From Nemertoderma westbladi (lineage: Eukaryota > Xenacoelomorpha > Nemertodermatida > Nemertodermatidae), in the NCBI GenBank assembly GCA_032718475.1, contig JAUCBJ010000013.1, positions 20,428 through 84,427 of the forward strand: DNA of 64,000 nt. The letters are read 5' to 3'. Position 1 is the stretch's first letter. The number at the start of each line of letters is the position of its first letter. The notes under the pieces are model-generated. The model saw only the letters and a list, made by a program, of their open reading frames with translations. It made no database searches and was not told the origin of the DNA. The position numbers were made by a program, and so were the translations under genes. Below, one piece after another: positions 1-13,500 of the stretch.

Positions 1-1374
1 GGTGAACAAACTCAGGGACAGGATGGCCAGCTAAAGATCGGGCCGCAGCAATGAACGGGAACATCACGGGAATGTAGACGAGAGACAACCCGCAATACCA
101 TCTAGTGTTATTCGCCCATCGCCTGAAAGGTTAGACAGCGTTCGATCCTTGCTACCTAAGTATAAGACCAAAAGATCAAAAGGTAGACGTAGTGACACGC
201 TGTAAGCCCAAAATTACATCATAGGGACTGTACTGTCTTGATTCAGGGAAAACCGCAGTAGACCTTCATATTCCTACGGGGGGGGAGGGAGAGAGAGCAG
301 ATACTAGTACGCAGATAGGACGTAGGCACACCGGTACAAGGCATACACATTGGTTAGGGTGCAGCAAACTGTACGCTTAACTCTTGCTAAGTACAGGTGT
401 GTGTGCGACTATTTGCCGTACAACGGTGTCCGTTACATCAAAACTTGTAGGCTAGGGGGGTTGCTGTGTTTTCACCTGAATGGGGATTGTACCGTTCAGG
501 CGGTAGGGCAGTTTACGCTAGGCGCAAATAAATTGAGGCTATCAGGGATATACTAACATCTACCGTGTCCCCGCCAACGCCCTAATAGGAAGTTACCCGG
601 ACTACCTGGGTGACTAAAATTCTAGATAGGAGCCAGGATAGCTATTAGTACCCGTACGCCTACAGTAGTAAACTAACACATCTCTTCTTAGTATCAGGGA
701 CCTGGTACCTAAAATTGCCGAATTCTGGGCGTAGTATTAACCTTATGCCTGAATTTGAGTCCTGGAAATACGCAAGAGGGGAAGGAACCTTATCATTCGT
801 GAGTATTGGACCTACAAGTTACAAAATTAGAATATTCGTAAAATGCACACTGCACCCAGTAATTATATATGTGAAGGAGCAAAACTGTTTTGACCGTTCA
901 GAATTAACACACGCGCGTTAGAAATTATTTACACCTCGAAATATATAAAATTAACTTTCGTCCTTACTGCACTTTGCTCGCTAGTTAGACATCTCTAAAT
1001 CTGCTCTGTACCTAGCTAGCGTCCCTTTGCCCAACCATATAAATCACACCGCGGCAAAGTATACGAGCCCCTTAGTCCGTCAGTGAGTCAGCCTGATTTT
1101 AGGATTCGCTGCGCGGGATTTTGTTTTATCGAAGTTTGTCTGCTCGTAGACTGTTTTCTGCCTCACCGGTTAAAAGAGATCGATACTGCAATATATTCGC
1201 TACTTGGGGTTTACTGTTTTGGTGAGAAGGTCGGATTTATGATTTGATTTACAAACTTTACAGTAGGATATTGCAGGTATTGTTACCGTCTCTTCCGATA
1301 GTAGGAATAGGCGTATCTCTCCAATTTAATATAGAATATAATATATTGTACAATATATATTGTACTATTTATAG
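1..1374. other. Intronic or upstream sequence, no gene seen
   Basis: This stretch precedes the first semaphorin exon and is presumably part of the intron that separates the unseen sema/PSI exons from the first TSP1 exon. It has short open frames on both strands without recognisable motifs. I see a GA-rich patch near 280-300 and an AT-rich run just before the acceptor at 1373-1374. No repeat boundary could be fixed. Confidence 0.5.
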
Positions 1375-1552
1375 ATTGTGGATCACTGCCCTCGGCCATC
1401 GCCTATAGACGGCGGTTGGTCTGACTGGTCCGACTGGACTGTCTGTGACTACACTGACAGCGGGTCTCGGTGCGTCTGTCGTCAGAGACTCTGTGATTCA
1501 CCGTCTCCTAGCAACGGTGGCGTGCCTTGTTACGGTCTAACGATAGCCGTCT
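1375..1552 (+). CDS. SEMA5: SEMA5 exon: TSP1 module 1
   Basis: The acceptor AG is at 1373-1374 and the donor GTTAGT follows 1552. The exon reads phase 0 at its start and leaves one base at its end; an in-frame TAG just upstream (1372-1374) prevents an earlier start. It encodes a TSP1 module opening with DGGWSDWSDW, so the stacked tryptophans are intact. The usual CSxxCGxG segment is replaced by a variant with a tyrosine and an extra cysteine (CDYTDSGSRCVC). Reading past the donor would hit TAG at once, which supports the splice site. Confidence 0.85.
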
Positions 1553-4500
1553 GTTAGTAAATATAAATTATTTAGTCCAACGTTGAAAATAGTAATTCTA
1601 TTTACATTTTGTAAAAACAACAACAAATACATCTATAAGATCGTAACAAAATATGGGGGAGGGGGTGGTAAGGCATACATTTGGTATTTTCTTTCGATTT
1701 TGGGGGAATATTTCACATATGTATCGTATTTTTGTATCGTATTGGCGCCTTGTTTAAAGTTCTTAGAATGGCGCGATATAAATATATTGTTATTATTATA
1801 ATTTTTTCGCATAAAAGATGGTTTCTGTCAGAAAATATTTGTTTTATCCCGAAAAATTAGTTTTAGCGGGAAAAATTAGTTGAAGTTAAGTTTTTATGTT
1901 AAAAAAAATTACAGACTGAAGAAATTTTTGTAAGAGGCAAGTTTATATTATGCACATTTGATTGATTCTGTTACCGCGCATTATTGGTGCCTCCGTAAAC
2001 AATACAAATCTCTGATAACTAATAAACGTATTTCTTATGAAAATTTAGAACTTTTAAATCGGTCCATCTTCGAACACGGATTCAAGCCGTCAGTAGCTCC
2101 TATAGATGCTGCTGTGCTTGAGGATCACTTTACGTCGCTCCTTGGAACCCCCAACGACCCTGCCGATGCTCCGCCCCCACCTGAAACAACGGAGTCGGAG
2201 CTGAACTCCGATGAATGGTTCAACCGCCAGTTCACAATGAAATATACGAGACTATCTCCAACCTTCCGAACAATAAAGCTTGTGGTCAGGATGGTATTTT
2301 CTACGACCATATAAAACAAGCAGCCCCGTTTATTTTATCAATAATACCTCTTCTTTATAACGTTAGCCTTGAATCTAGTAATCTTCCATCTATCTGGAAG
2401 CAAAGTGTAATTAATATACTCTACAAGGGTAAAGGTACAATTACAAATCCGGACAATTACCGCGGGATTGCTCTCCTTTGCGTTCTACTTAAAATCCTGA
2501 CGTCAACGATAAACAAAAGAATTCGCCGTGCTTTGTCTGGTTTCATTCCGATAGAACAGTTTGGTTTTACTGCGGGAAGATCCACTAAACAAGCAATATC
2601 TCAGCTTCTTCGCGATATTTCGGCGGCATTTTCTTCAACGACGAGAGAAAATAGAACAACATACGCATTATTTGTAGATTTTAGAAAGGCCTTCGACCTC
2701 CTTAGCAGAAAGGTTTTACTTAATAAGTTGTATAATTCTGGTGTTCGTGGAAAAACATACAATCTCATCAAGGACTTATTGTGCAATTATTTTCGTGTCA
2801 ACGACGGCCTGCGATTCTCGAATTTTATTAGACAGCTCGCAGGCGTTTTATAGGGAGACTTAGACTGTCTCAGTCCCACCTGCTTCATTATATTTATCGC
2901 AGATCTCGCAGTTGCTCTTAGGAATGCGGCTTATCTGCTAAAGTTCATATTCTATGCCGATGAATTAGTTATTTATTCTAGAAACAAAAAGGATATCCAA
3001 TCAGCTCTCGATGTCATATTCGCTTGGTGCAACTCAAATGGAATGGAAGTGAATCTACTGAAAACTAAGATCGTGAAGTTCCGTAAAGGTGGACGCTTTA
3101 GTAAGGACGACACTTTTATATATGGAAATAATAATGTTAAATTGGTGAACAACTATGAATATCTTGGAATAACACTTCAGCTTTCCACACACCGCAGCTC
3201 GCCGATTATAGAAGTAAACAACATAAAATGACACTATATTTCGGGTCATGGTGTATATTATGCATAATTGGCTGTATATATATATATATATTACATAAGC
3301 TCGTAATTAAACATTGCAAGTATATAGATTAAATGTTAAAGTTGTCAATTAAATTTGTTTTAATGACATTTTTCTTTTTGTTCAATTTTTTATTTTTTAA
3401 GGAACTATGTACACACCCAGTGGGGGTAAATTGAATTTATTTATCTTATATACAATGTATTACACCATGACCCGTAATATAGTGTCATTTTCTAATGACA
3501 CGGACACCCCCCAAAATTTTTCTACACATCTTTATCATATTGCTTGAAATTTGAAACACAACTAGTTCAACTCACCGTGGTTGTTACCATGAAGCCGGAA
3601 TTTACGATTTTGCCTTTACATTTTTTTATAAGTGTTTTAAAAAAGTGTCTTTGCGAAATTGCACATCTCCTATCATCGCCATTCTTCACATTAACCTCGC
3701 TTTATAGATATTATTAAAAAGCTTGCGTTCCAAGGATTCCAATTATGTAACAATATATGAGAAATAGGCGTTAAATCTACAAATAGGCGGAGAAATAGGC
3801 GAGAAATAGGCTGAGATATAGGCGTTCAAAGATTGCAGGAACTTTTGCTCGCTGCAGGCCATTTTTTCTATTTAATTAATATACAAAATTCTAGAACGTG
3901 TTATTTATTTTATGAGTTGGTAGGCAACAGCGGAATGGCTATACAATATTGCGTAGCTAATCATAAATAAACAAATTGTTCCAGAACATTGCGTATTTAT
4001 TAAATAGAATAAATGGCAGGCATAGAACAATTCTTGCAATCTTTTAACGCCTATATCTCAGTTGTTTCTCAACGAAATAAATATATTGTTACATATTTGG
4101 AATCCTTGCAAGGCAAGCTTTTTAATAATATCTATAAAGCGAGGTTAATGTGTAGAATGGCGATGATAGGAGATGTGCGATTTCGCAAAAGACACTTTTT
4201 TAAAACGCTTTTAAAAAGAATGTAAAGGCAAAATCGAAACTTCCGGCTTCATGGTAACAACGACCGTTAGTGGAACTAGTTGTGTATCAAATTTCAAGCA
4301 ATATGATAAAGGTGTGTATAAAAAATTGGTGGGGGGGGGGGGGGGGGGGTGTCCGTGTCATCAGAAAATGACACTATATTTCGGGTCATGGTGTATAACA
4401 ATAATTTGTATAATATTATGTTTTCTGCAAACTTTTTTAGCGTACATAACGGTACCAACTACCAATTAACTGTGTTTATTTAGATTATCTACTTTCTTCT

Positions 4501-7500
4501 TTTGGGGGATTTCCGCCTCTTTGGTGATTTTGGCCGTTTCATTTTTGGTCGTTTCGGTGATTTACTTTTTTTCGGTGACTTTGATCTTTTCGGTGACTTT
4601 TTCTTTTTTGGCGATTTTGATCTTTTTGGTGATTTTCTTTTTTTCGGTGATTTTGATCTTTTCGGTGACTTTGATCTTTTCGGTGACTTTTTCTTTTTTG
4701 GTGATTTTGATCTTTTAGGCGATTTTTTATTTTTTGGTGATTTTGATCTTTTAGGCGATTTTTTATTTTTTGTTGATTTTGATCTTTTTTTTTTATTTTC
4801 TTTCCCATGTTTTTTTGAACCACTTCTAGACTTGCTTTTCTTTTTATCTTTTTCTTTCTTATTTTTTTCCTTTAGGCCACGTTTCTTTGCATTTTTTTTA
4901 CGTGATCTTTCTTCTCTTTTTAACATTTTATCTCTGAGTCTCTGTTTACGATTTTCCTCTTGCTTTTTTCTCTCCTCTCTACTCTTTGCTCTCCTTTCCT
5001 TGTTCCTTTCTTTCCTTCTTTTCTTTTCTTCACTTTTTTCATCACCACCTCCCACACCTCCCTGATCAGGTTGTTGACCTCCCCCGCTGTAATCGCTTTC
5101 CTGATTAAAACCCCCATCAGGGTCATCATTCATCCTACCACCGTTATCATAACCTTCATCGTTACCTCCACCATAGCCACCGTTACTGCCACCGTTACCT
5201 CCACCATAGCCACCGTTACTGCCACCGTTACCTCCACCATAGCCACCGTTACTGCCACCGTTACCTCCACCATAGCCATCGTTACCACCACCATACCCTT
5301 CTCTATCCTGACTATCACCACCACGCATGGGGGGTTGATACTCAGCATCTTCTGAGTAATCAGTATAATCTGCACCACCCTCCTGATCAACCTCAGCCCC
5401 ATTGCTGTACCCACCCCCTCGCCTAGCTCTAGGCCATCGATACGAAGAACAAACACAAATCCTATCCGGGATGTAGAAGAGATACCCGTAGGCTCCCATC
5501 TCCCAATACGGGTTGTCTGACGCCGCTAAATTACTCGTTTGTAACCATCGCAACAACGTTGCTAGTAGTAACTCAATGAAAAATATGATCAATGCCATGA
5601 CTCCCCCGATGTCTATTACGCCTTCCCAGTCTGCCATCAACGTTTGTTTACAGCCCCTTTGGTTTATAGTTTGAACAGATCCACCACGTAGACCTATGAT
5701 GACGCATTAGTGAGGCCTACGGGATAGCCAGAATTATTTTCACACTTATTTTTACGAGTTGCTAATATGATTTGCTCAATAGAACATGTTACAGTTCCCT
5801 TTTTACTAGTAATATGCTGCTGCATATTTCCCTCACCCTATATCTGTATTGCTTACATTTTGACAGTTTTACTGAAATAGTATCTCTTAAGTATTCTTTG
5901 CAGCAACTTGTTTCGGCTACGGTTCCGTATGCCACTACACTTTTTATACCTTAATCATTGTTACTATGGCAACAATGGTAATTATAGAACACCATATAAA
6001 AGTTATTTAACTATTCTAGAACATAAATAAAATAATAAATATAATGTTGTAGAACATTATAGCTAGTTGTTTTTATTTTAAATTAGTTAGTAATTTTGAA
6101 AAAAATTCAGATGTTAAATTTTAACAATTTGTCGCCAATGTTTTAACATTTTTTTATAGTTTCAAAAAATACTAGCTAGTAAAAAAAACACTACCTACTA
6201 TAAAAAAACATGTCTACTAGTGTTCTAGAACACTTAACAATAATAAAAAGCGAAAATATTACCATATTTCTCAAATTTAATAAATGGTCACACAAGCGCT
6301 ATACCTATGTTAAAAATACACAAAGCTATCTTAACAATTATTAGCTACCTGAAATTGTAAAATTTATACCCTAACACTAAATTTAATAAATTTTTTTTAA
6401 TTTATTTTAAGTACTAGCTATTTTTAAATATAAAAATTACTAGCTATATGTTCTAGAACATTATATTTTATTGTATTTATGTTCTAGAATAGTTAAATAT
6501 CATTTATATGGTGTTCTAGAACTCTACATGTTTTCTACAAGTTGCATCGTGTGAGAGGAACCTAACTCCGCGATACATTTAATAGGAGGAATAAAAATTG
6601 ACTCACTCAAATTAAAGATAGGGAGTCTAAATTATTTAATAAGTATCACCTCAGATATTTTTCATAACCTTGAATTTTTTTATTTTTTCTAACACTTTAA
6701 TAAGATGTGTTGTAAAGTAATAGGTCACACAGGCCACACTAATGTCACTTTTGGTTTCGCACGGTTGCAAAGTGACTTTGCGACAACAGCTAAACGGCAC
6801 ATCGTCCACTAAATATCTCCCGTCAAAACTTCTTCTTTCCTCCACTTCCCCCGCAGTTGTATCAATATACCTCGAATTAACCCACTGAACACCGAACCAA
6901 TCCTGGTAAGATTCACTCCCACAGCATTGCAACTCCAACTGAAGCACGTCAACTTGCTCTTTTACGTAAGTGCTGTTTGGGTACTGCTCCATAACTTTGG
7001 ATATCCCTCTAGAAAGCGAATTCATTATGTGAGATTCAAGTTGAAAACAAACTATTGAAGCTGCTATTATTATAACTCCAAGAATAATATGGGCTAAAGT
7101 AAATAAATAAAGCCAAACATTAGATGATAAACGCGTTTCTTCATCTTGACTACTGAAACAAGTTTTCGCTGTGAATATGCCCAATACGATTTGAGCTACT
7201 CCCGTTATTATAAACAATAAACTAAAAGTGACGTCACTGTAATCTTTTAGTAAATGTACATAACCTCCAATCCAAACTCGTATCGCTATCGCGAATACAA
7301 TCATAAGTTTCCCACTAAATATAGTCAGACAACTGAGGAACCAGGATATTCTCGCTAACACCTGTCTGCTTCCGCCACTCAGTTTCAGGGTCATCAATCG
7401 GTGTCCATCTCTAGGCAAACCGTTACGGTTCCTCGGAAATAATGCACTTTTTAGTCTCGAAAGTTTCGGGAGACTCAAATGGCTTCCTGTCATTTTTTAA

Positions 7501-10500
7501 TATGTTTATTATGATTACGATATAATTTACTGTCAGCAAAAATTATTTATTAATAGAGTGACATAATGCCAGATATCTTTCCAGTAGGGAATTCGTATAA
7601 ATAAAGACTTGGGGGGTCGGTTTCTCAAAGCTCACTTATCTTAAATTGCCCACTTAAACCAAACTTTTTCTTACAAAGTCAAAACTTAAACGACAATTTA
7701 AAATTACACATTTAATAATAATAATGATTATTATTCTTTATTAACTGATCACGCAGTTGCAACAAGAAGGGGACAAAATTTCATATTTAAGGGAAGACTT
7801 AAGTAACACTGGGAGGTACTCTCTTAGGCCGCGATCACACTACCGAGTCAAAGTCAAAATGTAAAACATAATCACAAGAAATTTATTTTTTTCTAGAATC
7901 GCCTTATGTATTATATTAGGCCTATATAATGTATTATTATTTATTATTGCTAGCTAGCTATATTTTTATTTTGACTTTGACTCGGTAGTGTGAACGGGGC
8001 CTTATGTGTGGTCACTTAGGTATAATTTGCTCTGTACCGGTAATGTTTTGTTGAGAATAAAAAACATAACTGATAAGCCGATCTGATTTGGCCACTGATT
8101 TGGCCTAGGCCCATCTGACCAATTAAAGGATCTGGGTCACAGGTTTGGAATATTTCAGTTTTGGATATCTTTTAATGAGAAACAACACTTAACTTAAATT
8201 AAGTGGCCATTTAACAAGTGAGCATTTAAAATTATTAAGCCGCCACTTTAAGATATGTGGGCACTTGGTTTGAGAAACCGGGCCAATGTGTCAGGATTTA
8301 TATATTATGGTTCAATTTAACTAGCAATTGTTTATCTAATATACGAGAAAGGCATTTCCTAAAGGAAATGCAACCACGAAGCTAAGGAAAATTAAACAAA
8401 CGGCCACACTTTGGTTCGTTGCTTTAGCCTCGTTTAGTAGCAATTGTCAATAATTAACTTCTATTCCCATGGAAACTAGAGTTCTCTGGAACTGTTGCTT
8501 TAACCTTTGAAAAAAAATTCAGTACAGATTGTGGTTCAGATAACACATATACTGAGTTTCAGAAAATATTGTAGTTTATGTCCAAATTACCGATTGTCTA
8601 TCAAAATGCATCTGTTTGCAGTGGTTCTCCTGGAAACTGAAAAATAGAACAATGTAATTCGGATGCAGAATAAGTCACATAGTGGGGGTAGGGGTTAGTC
8701 CCAAGTCATAATACTATTAACTTGTGCTTCAAATTATCATTTTATAAATTTTAACATCTGTTTAGACTTGTTGCTATGGTAACTGTATTTTCTAATTAAC
8801 CTCAAACGGCTTGGATATGGATCTTATAGATGAGTTGCAAAACCCCAAGTTTATATATATTACAGTTTTTCTACAAATATAGTTATCAATATAGATTTGA
8901 ATGATATAGAGTTTAATAAACTACAGTTACCATGGTAACTAAATTTCTGGAATAATTTAAGTTTCACTAAAAGTTCCAACTAGTGGTCCAGATAACACAT
9001 ACCCAGTTTTGTAAAATTTTATCGTGAAGTCTATGTCCAAATGAATAAGTTTTGAATAAAAACATCTGTTTTCAGCGGTTGTCATGGTAACTGAAAAATA
9101 GAACAATGTAATTCGGATGCAGAATAAGTTATATAGTGGGGGTAGGGGTTGGTCCCAAGTCATAACACCTTGCCCTTAGGCCTCAAATTAACATTTTATA
9201 AATTTTAACATCTGTTTATCCCGGTTGCCAAGGTAACTGGATTTTCTATTTAGCCTCAATCGGATCTGCTATGGACCTTATAGTTGTGTTGCGAAACCCC
9301 AAGTTTATATCTATTATAGTTTTCCTACAAATAGAGTTCTAAATATTGACTTGAAATACATAGACTTTTTTTGAAGTCCGTTGCCATGGAAACCAGATTT
9401 TTCCTGGATATGAGACCCGGCCCAAAAGATGCGCCTCGTCGAGTAGTATATACATGCAAAATTTCATGGTACTTTTAAAGGCTAGTTTTTTCACCTATCA
9501 AAAAACCCCAAATCTGCCTCATACAAGTAAAATAGCCCACTATGAATAGACCATCTCAGCTAAGGAAAATCTTTCTTAGCGAAAGTAGTTGATTTTCCTT
9601 AGCTTCGTGGATATACCGAATTTCAGAAAATATTGTAGTTTACGAGAAAGGCATTTCCTAAAGGAAATGCAACCACGAAGCTAAGGAAAATTAAACAAAC
9701 GGCCATACTTTGGTTCGTTGCTTAGCCTCGTTAAGTAGCAATTGTCAATAATTATAATTAACTTCTATTCCCATGGAAACTAGAGTTCTCTGGAACTGTT
9801 GCTTTAACCTTTGAAAAAAAATTCAGTACAGATTGTGGTTCAGATAACACATATACTGAGTTTCAGAAAATATTGTAGTTTATGTCCAAATTACCGATTT
9901 TCTATCAAAATGCATCTGTTTGCAGTGGTTGTCATGGAAACTGAAAAATAGAACAATGTAATTCGGATGCAGAATAAGTCATATAGTGGGGGTAGGTGTT
10001 AGTCCCAAGTCATAATACTATTAACTTGTGCTTCAAATTATCATTTTATAAATTTTAACATCTGTTTAGACTTGTTGCTATGGTAACTGTATTTCGTAAT
10101 TAACCTCAAACGGCTTGGATATGGATCTTATAGATGAGTTGCAAAACCCCAAGTTTATATATATTACAGTTTTGCTACAAATAGAGTTATCAATATAGAT
10201 TTGAATGATATAGAGTTTAATAAACTACAGTTACCATGGTAACTAAATTTCTGGAATAATTTAAGTTTCACTAAAAGTTCCAACTAGTGGTCCAGATAAC
10301 ACATACCCAGTTTTGTAAAATTTTATCGTGAAGTCTATGTCCAAATGAATAAGTTTTGAATAAAAACATCTGTTTTCAGCGGTTGTCATGGTAACTGAAA
10401 AATAGAACAATGTAATTCAGATGCAGAATAAGTTATATAGTGGGGGTAGGGGTTGGTCCCAAGTCGTAACACCTTGCTCTTACGCCTCAAATTAACATTT

Positions 10501-13500
10501 TATAAATTTTAACATCTGTTTATCCCGGTTGCCAAGGTAACTGGATTTTCTATTTAGCCTCAATCGGATCTGCTATGGACCTTATAGTTGTGTTGCGAAA
10601 CCCCAAGTTTATATCTATTATAGTTTTCCTACAAATAGAGTTATAAATATTGACTTGAAATACATAGACTTTTTTTGAAGTCCGTTGCCATGGAAACCAG
10701 ATTTTTCCTGGATATGAGACCCGGCCCAAAAGATGCGCCTCGTCGAGTAGTATATACATGCAAAATTTCAGGGTACTTTTAAAGGCTAGTTTTTTCACCT
10801 ATCAAAAAAAAACAAATCTGCCTCACACAAGTAAAATAGCCCACTATGAATAGACCATCTCAGCTAAGGAAAATCTTTCTTAGCGAAAGTAGTTGATTTT
10901 CCTTAGCTTCGTGGATGTCCAAATTACAAATTACCGATTTTCTATGAAAATGCATCGGTTTGTTTGCAGTGGTTGTCAGGGAAACTGAAAAATAGAACAA
11001 TGTAATTCGGATGCAGAATAAGTCATATAGTGGGGGTAGGTGTTGGTCCCAAGTCATAATACTATTAACTTGTGCTTCAAATTACTAGAAAGGCATTTCC
11101 TAAAGGAAATGCAACCACGAAGCTAAGGAAAACTAAACAAACGGCCACACTTTGGTTCTTTGCTTAGCCTAGTCTAGTAGCATTTGCCAATAATTAGCTT
11201 CTATTTCCATGGAAACTAGAGTTCTCTGGAACTGTTGGTTCATCCTTTGAAAATAGATTCAGTCCAGATTGTGGTTCAGATAACACATATACCGAGTTTC
11301 AGAAAATATTGTACTTTATGTCCAAAATACTGATTTTCTATCAAAATGCATCTGTTTGCAGTGGTTGTCAAGGAAACTGAAAAATAGAACAATGTAATTC
11401 GGATGCAGAATAACTCATATAGTGGGGGTAGGTGTTGGTCCCAAGTCATAATACTATTAACTTGTGCTTCAAATTATTATTTTATAAATTTTGACATCTG
11501 TTTAGTCTTGTTGCTATGGTAACTGGATTTCGTAATTAACCTCGAACGGCTTGTATATAGCTATTATATAACACATATACCGAATTTCAAAAAGTATTGT
11601 AGTTTATGTCCAAATTACCGATTTTCTATCAAAATGCATCTGTTTGCAGTGGTTGTCATGGAAACTGAAAAATAGAACAATGTAATTCGGATGCAGAATA
11701 AGTCATATAGTGGGGGTAGGTGTTGCCCTCAAGTCATAATACTATTAACTTGTGCTTCAAATTATCATTTTATAAATTTTAACATCTGTTTAGTCTTGTT
11801 GCTATGGTAACTGGATTTTCTAATTAACCTCGAACGTCTTGGATATGGACCTTATAGATGAGTTGCAAAACCCCAAGTTATATATATTACAGTTTTGCTA
11901 CAAATAGTGTAATGAATATAGAATTGAATTATATAGACTTTAATAAACTACAGTTACCATGGTAAATAGATATTTCTGGAATGTTTTGAGTTTCACTAAA
12001 AGTTTAACTAGTGGACCAGATAACACATACCCAGTTTCGGATAATTTGATCGCGAAGTCTATGTCCAAAAGAGCTATATTTGTATCAAAACATCTGTTTT
12101 AAGCGGTTGTCATGGGAACAGGAAAATGGAACAGTGAAATTCGGATGCAGAATAAGTCATATAGTGGGGGTAAGGGTTGGTCCCAAGTCATAACACATTA
12201 ACCTTAGGCTTCAAATTAACATTTTATAAATTTTAACATCTGTTTAGCCCGGTTGCCAAGGTAACTGGATTTTCTATTGAACCTCAATCGGCTCTGTTAT
12301 GGACCTTATAGTTGAGTTGAGAAACCCCAAGTTTATATCTATTATAGTTTTCCTAAAAATAGAGTTATAAATATTGACTTGAAATACATAGACTTTTTTT
12401 GAAGTCCGTTGCCATGGAAACCAGATTTTTCCTGGATATGAGACCCGGCCCAAAAGATGCGCCTCGCCGAGTAGTATATACATGCAAAATTTCAGGGTAC
12501 TTTTAAAGGCTAGTTTTTTAACCTATCAAAAAAAACCAAATCTGCCTCATACAAGTAAAATAGCCCACTATGAATAGACCATCTCAGCTAAGGAAAATCT
12601 TTCTTAGCGAAAGTAGTTGATTTTCCTTAGCTTCGTGGATCATTTTATAAATTTTAACATCTGTATAGTCTTGTTGCTATGGTAGCTGGATTTTCAAATT
12701 AACCTCGAACGGTTTGTATATGGACCTTATAGATGAGTTGCAAAACCCCAAGTTTATATATATTACAGTTTTGCTACAAATAGAGTTATCAATATAGATT
12801 TGAATGATATAGAGTTTAATAAACTACAGTTACCATGGTAACTAAATTTCTGGAATAATTTAAGTTTCACTAAAAGTTCCAACTAGTGGTCCAGATAACA
12901 CATTCCCAGTTTTGTAAAATTTTATCGTGAAGTCTATGTCCAAATGAATAAGTTTTGAATAAAAACATATGTTTTCAGCGGTTGTCATGGTAACTGAAAA
13001 ATAGAACAATGTAATTCGGATGCAGAATAAGTTATATAGGGGGGGGTAGGGGTTGGTCCCAAGTCATAACACCTTGCCCTTAGGCTTCAAATTAACATTT
13101 TATAAATTTTAACATCTGTTTATCCCGGTTGCCAAGGTAACTGGATTTTCTATTTAGCCTCAATCGGATCTGCTATGGACCTTATAGTTGTGTTGCGAAA
13201 CCCCAAGTTTATATCTATTATAGTTTTCCTACAAATAGAGTTATAAATATTGACTTGAAATACATAGACTTTTTTTGAAGTCCGTTGCCATGGAAACCAG
13301 ATTTTTCCTGGATATGAGACCCGGCCCAAAAGATGCGCCTCGTCGAGTAGTATATACATGCAAAATTTCAGGGTACTTTTAAAGGCTAGTTTTTTCGCCT
13401 ATCAAAAAACCCCAAATCTGCCTCACACAAGTAAAATAGCCCACTATGAATAGACCATCTCAGCTAAGGAAAATCTTTCTTAGCGAAAGTAGTTGATTTT

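Noticed and set aside
350-921. Two 68-codon plus-strand frames near the window start
   Set aside because: Short, non-ATG starts, no motif; expected by chance.
4502-5065. 187-codon Phe/Leu/Asp-rich plus-strand ORF
   Set aside because: It is the mirror of the SPK-repeat coding sequence on the other strand.
5983-6520. Heat-shock element cluster (TTCTAGAA motifs) as a regulatory region
   Set aside because: The motifs fall in the inverted arms of a small foldback element and are explained by it; regulation is not supported.
12274-12483. 69-codon minus-strand ORF repeated in several places (also 10550, 13150, 24139, 25041)
   Set aside because: It lies in the 5' part of each Helitron copy and is conserved only because the copies are recent. 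Composition and lack of any motif argue against a gene.
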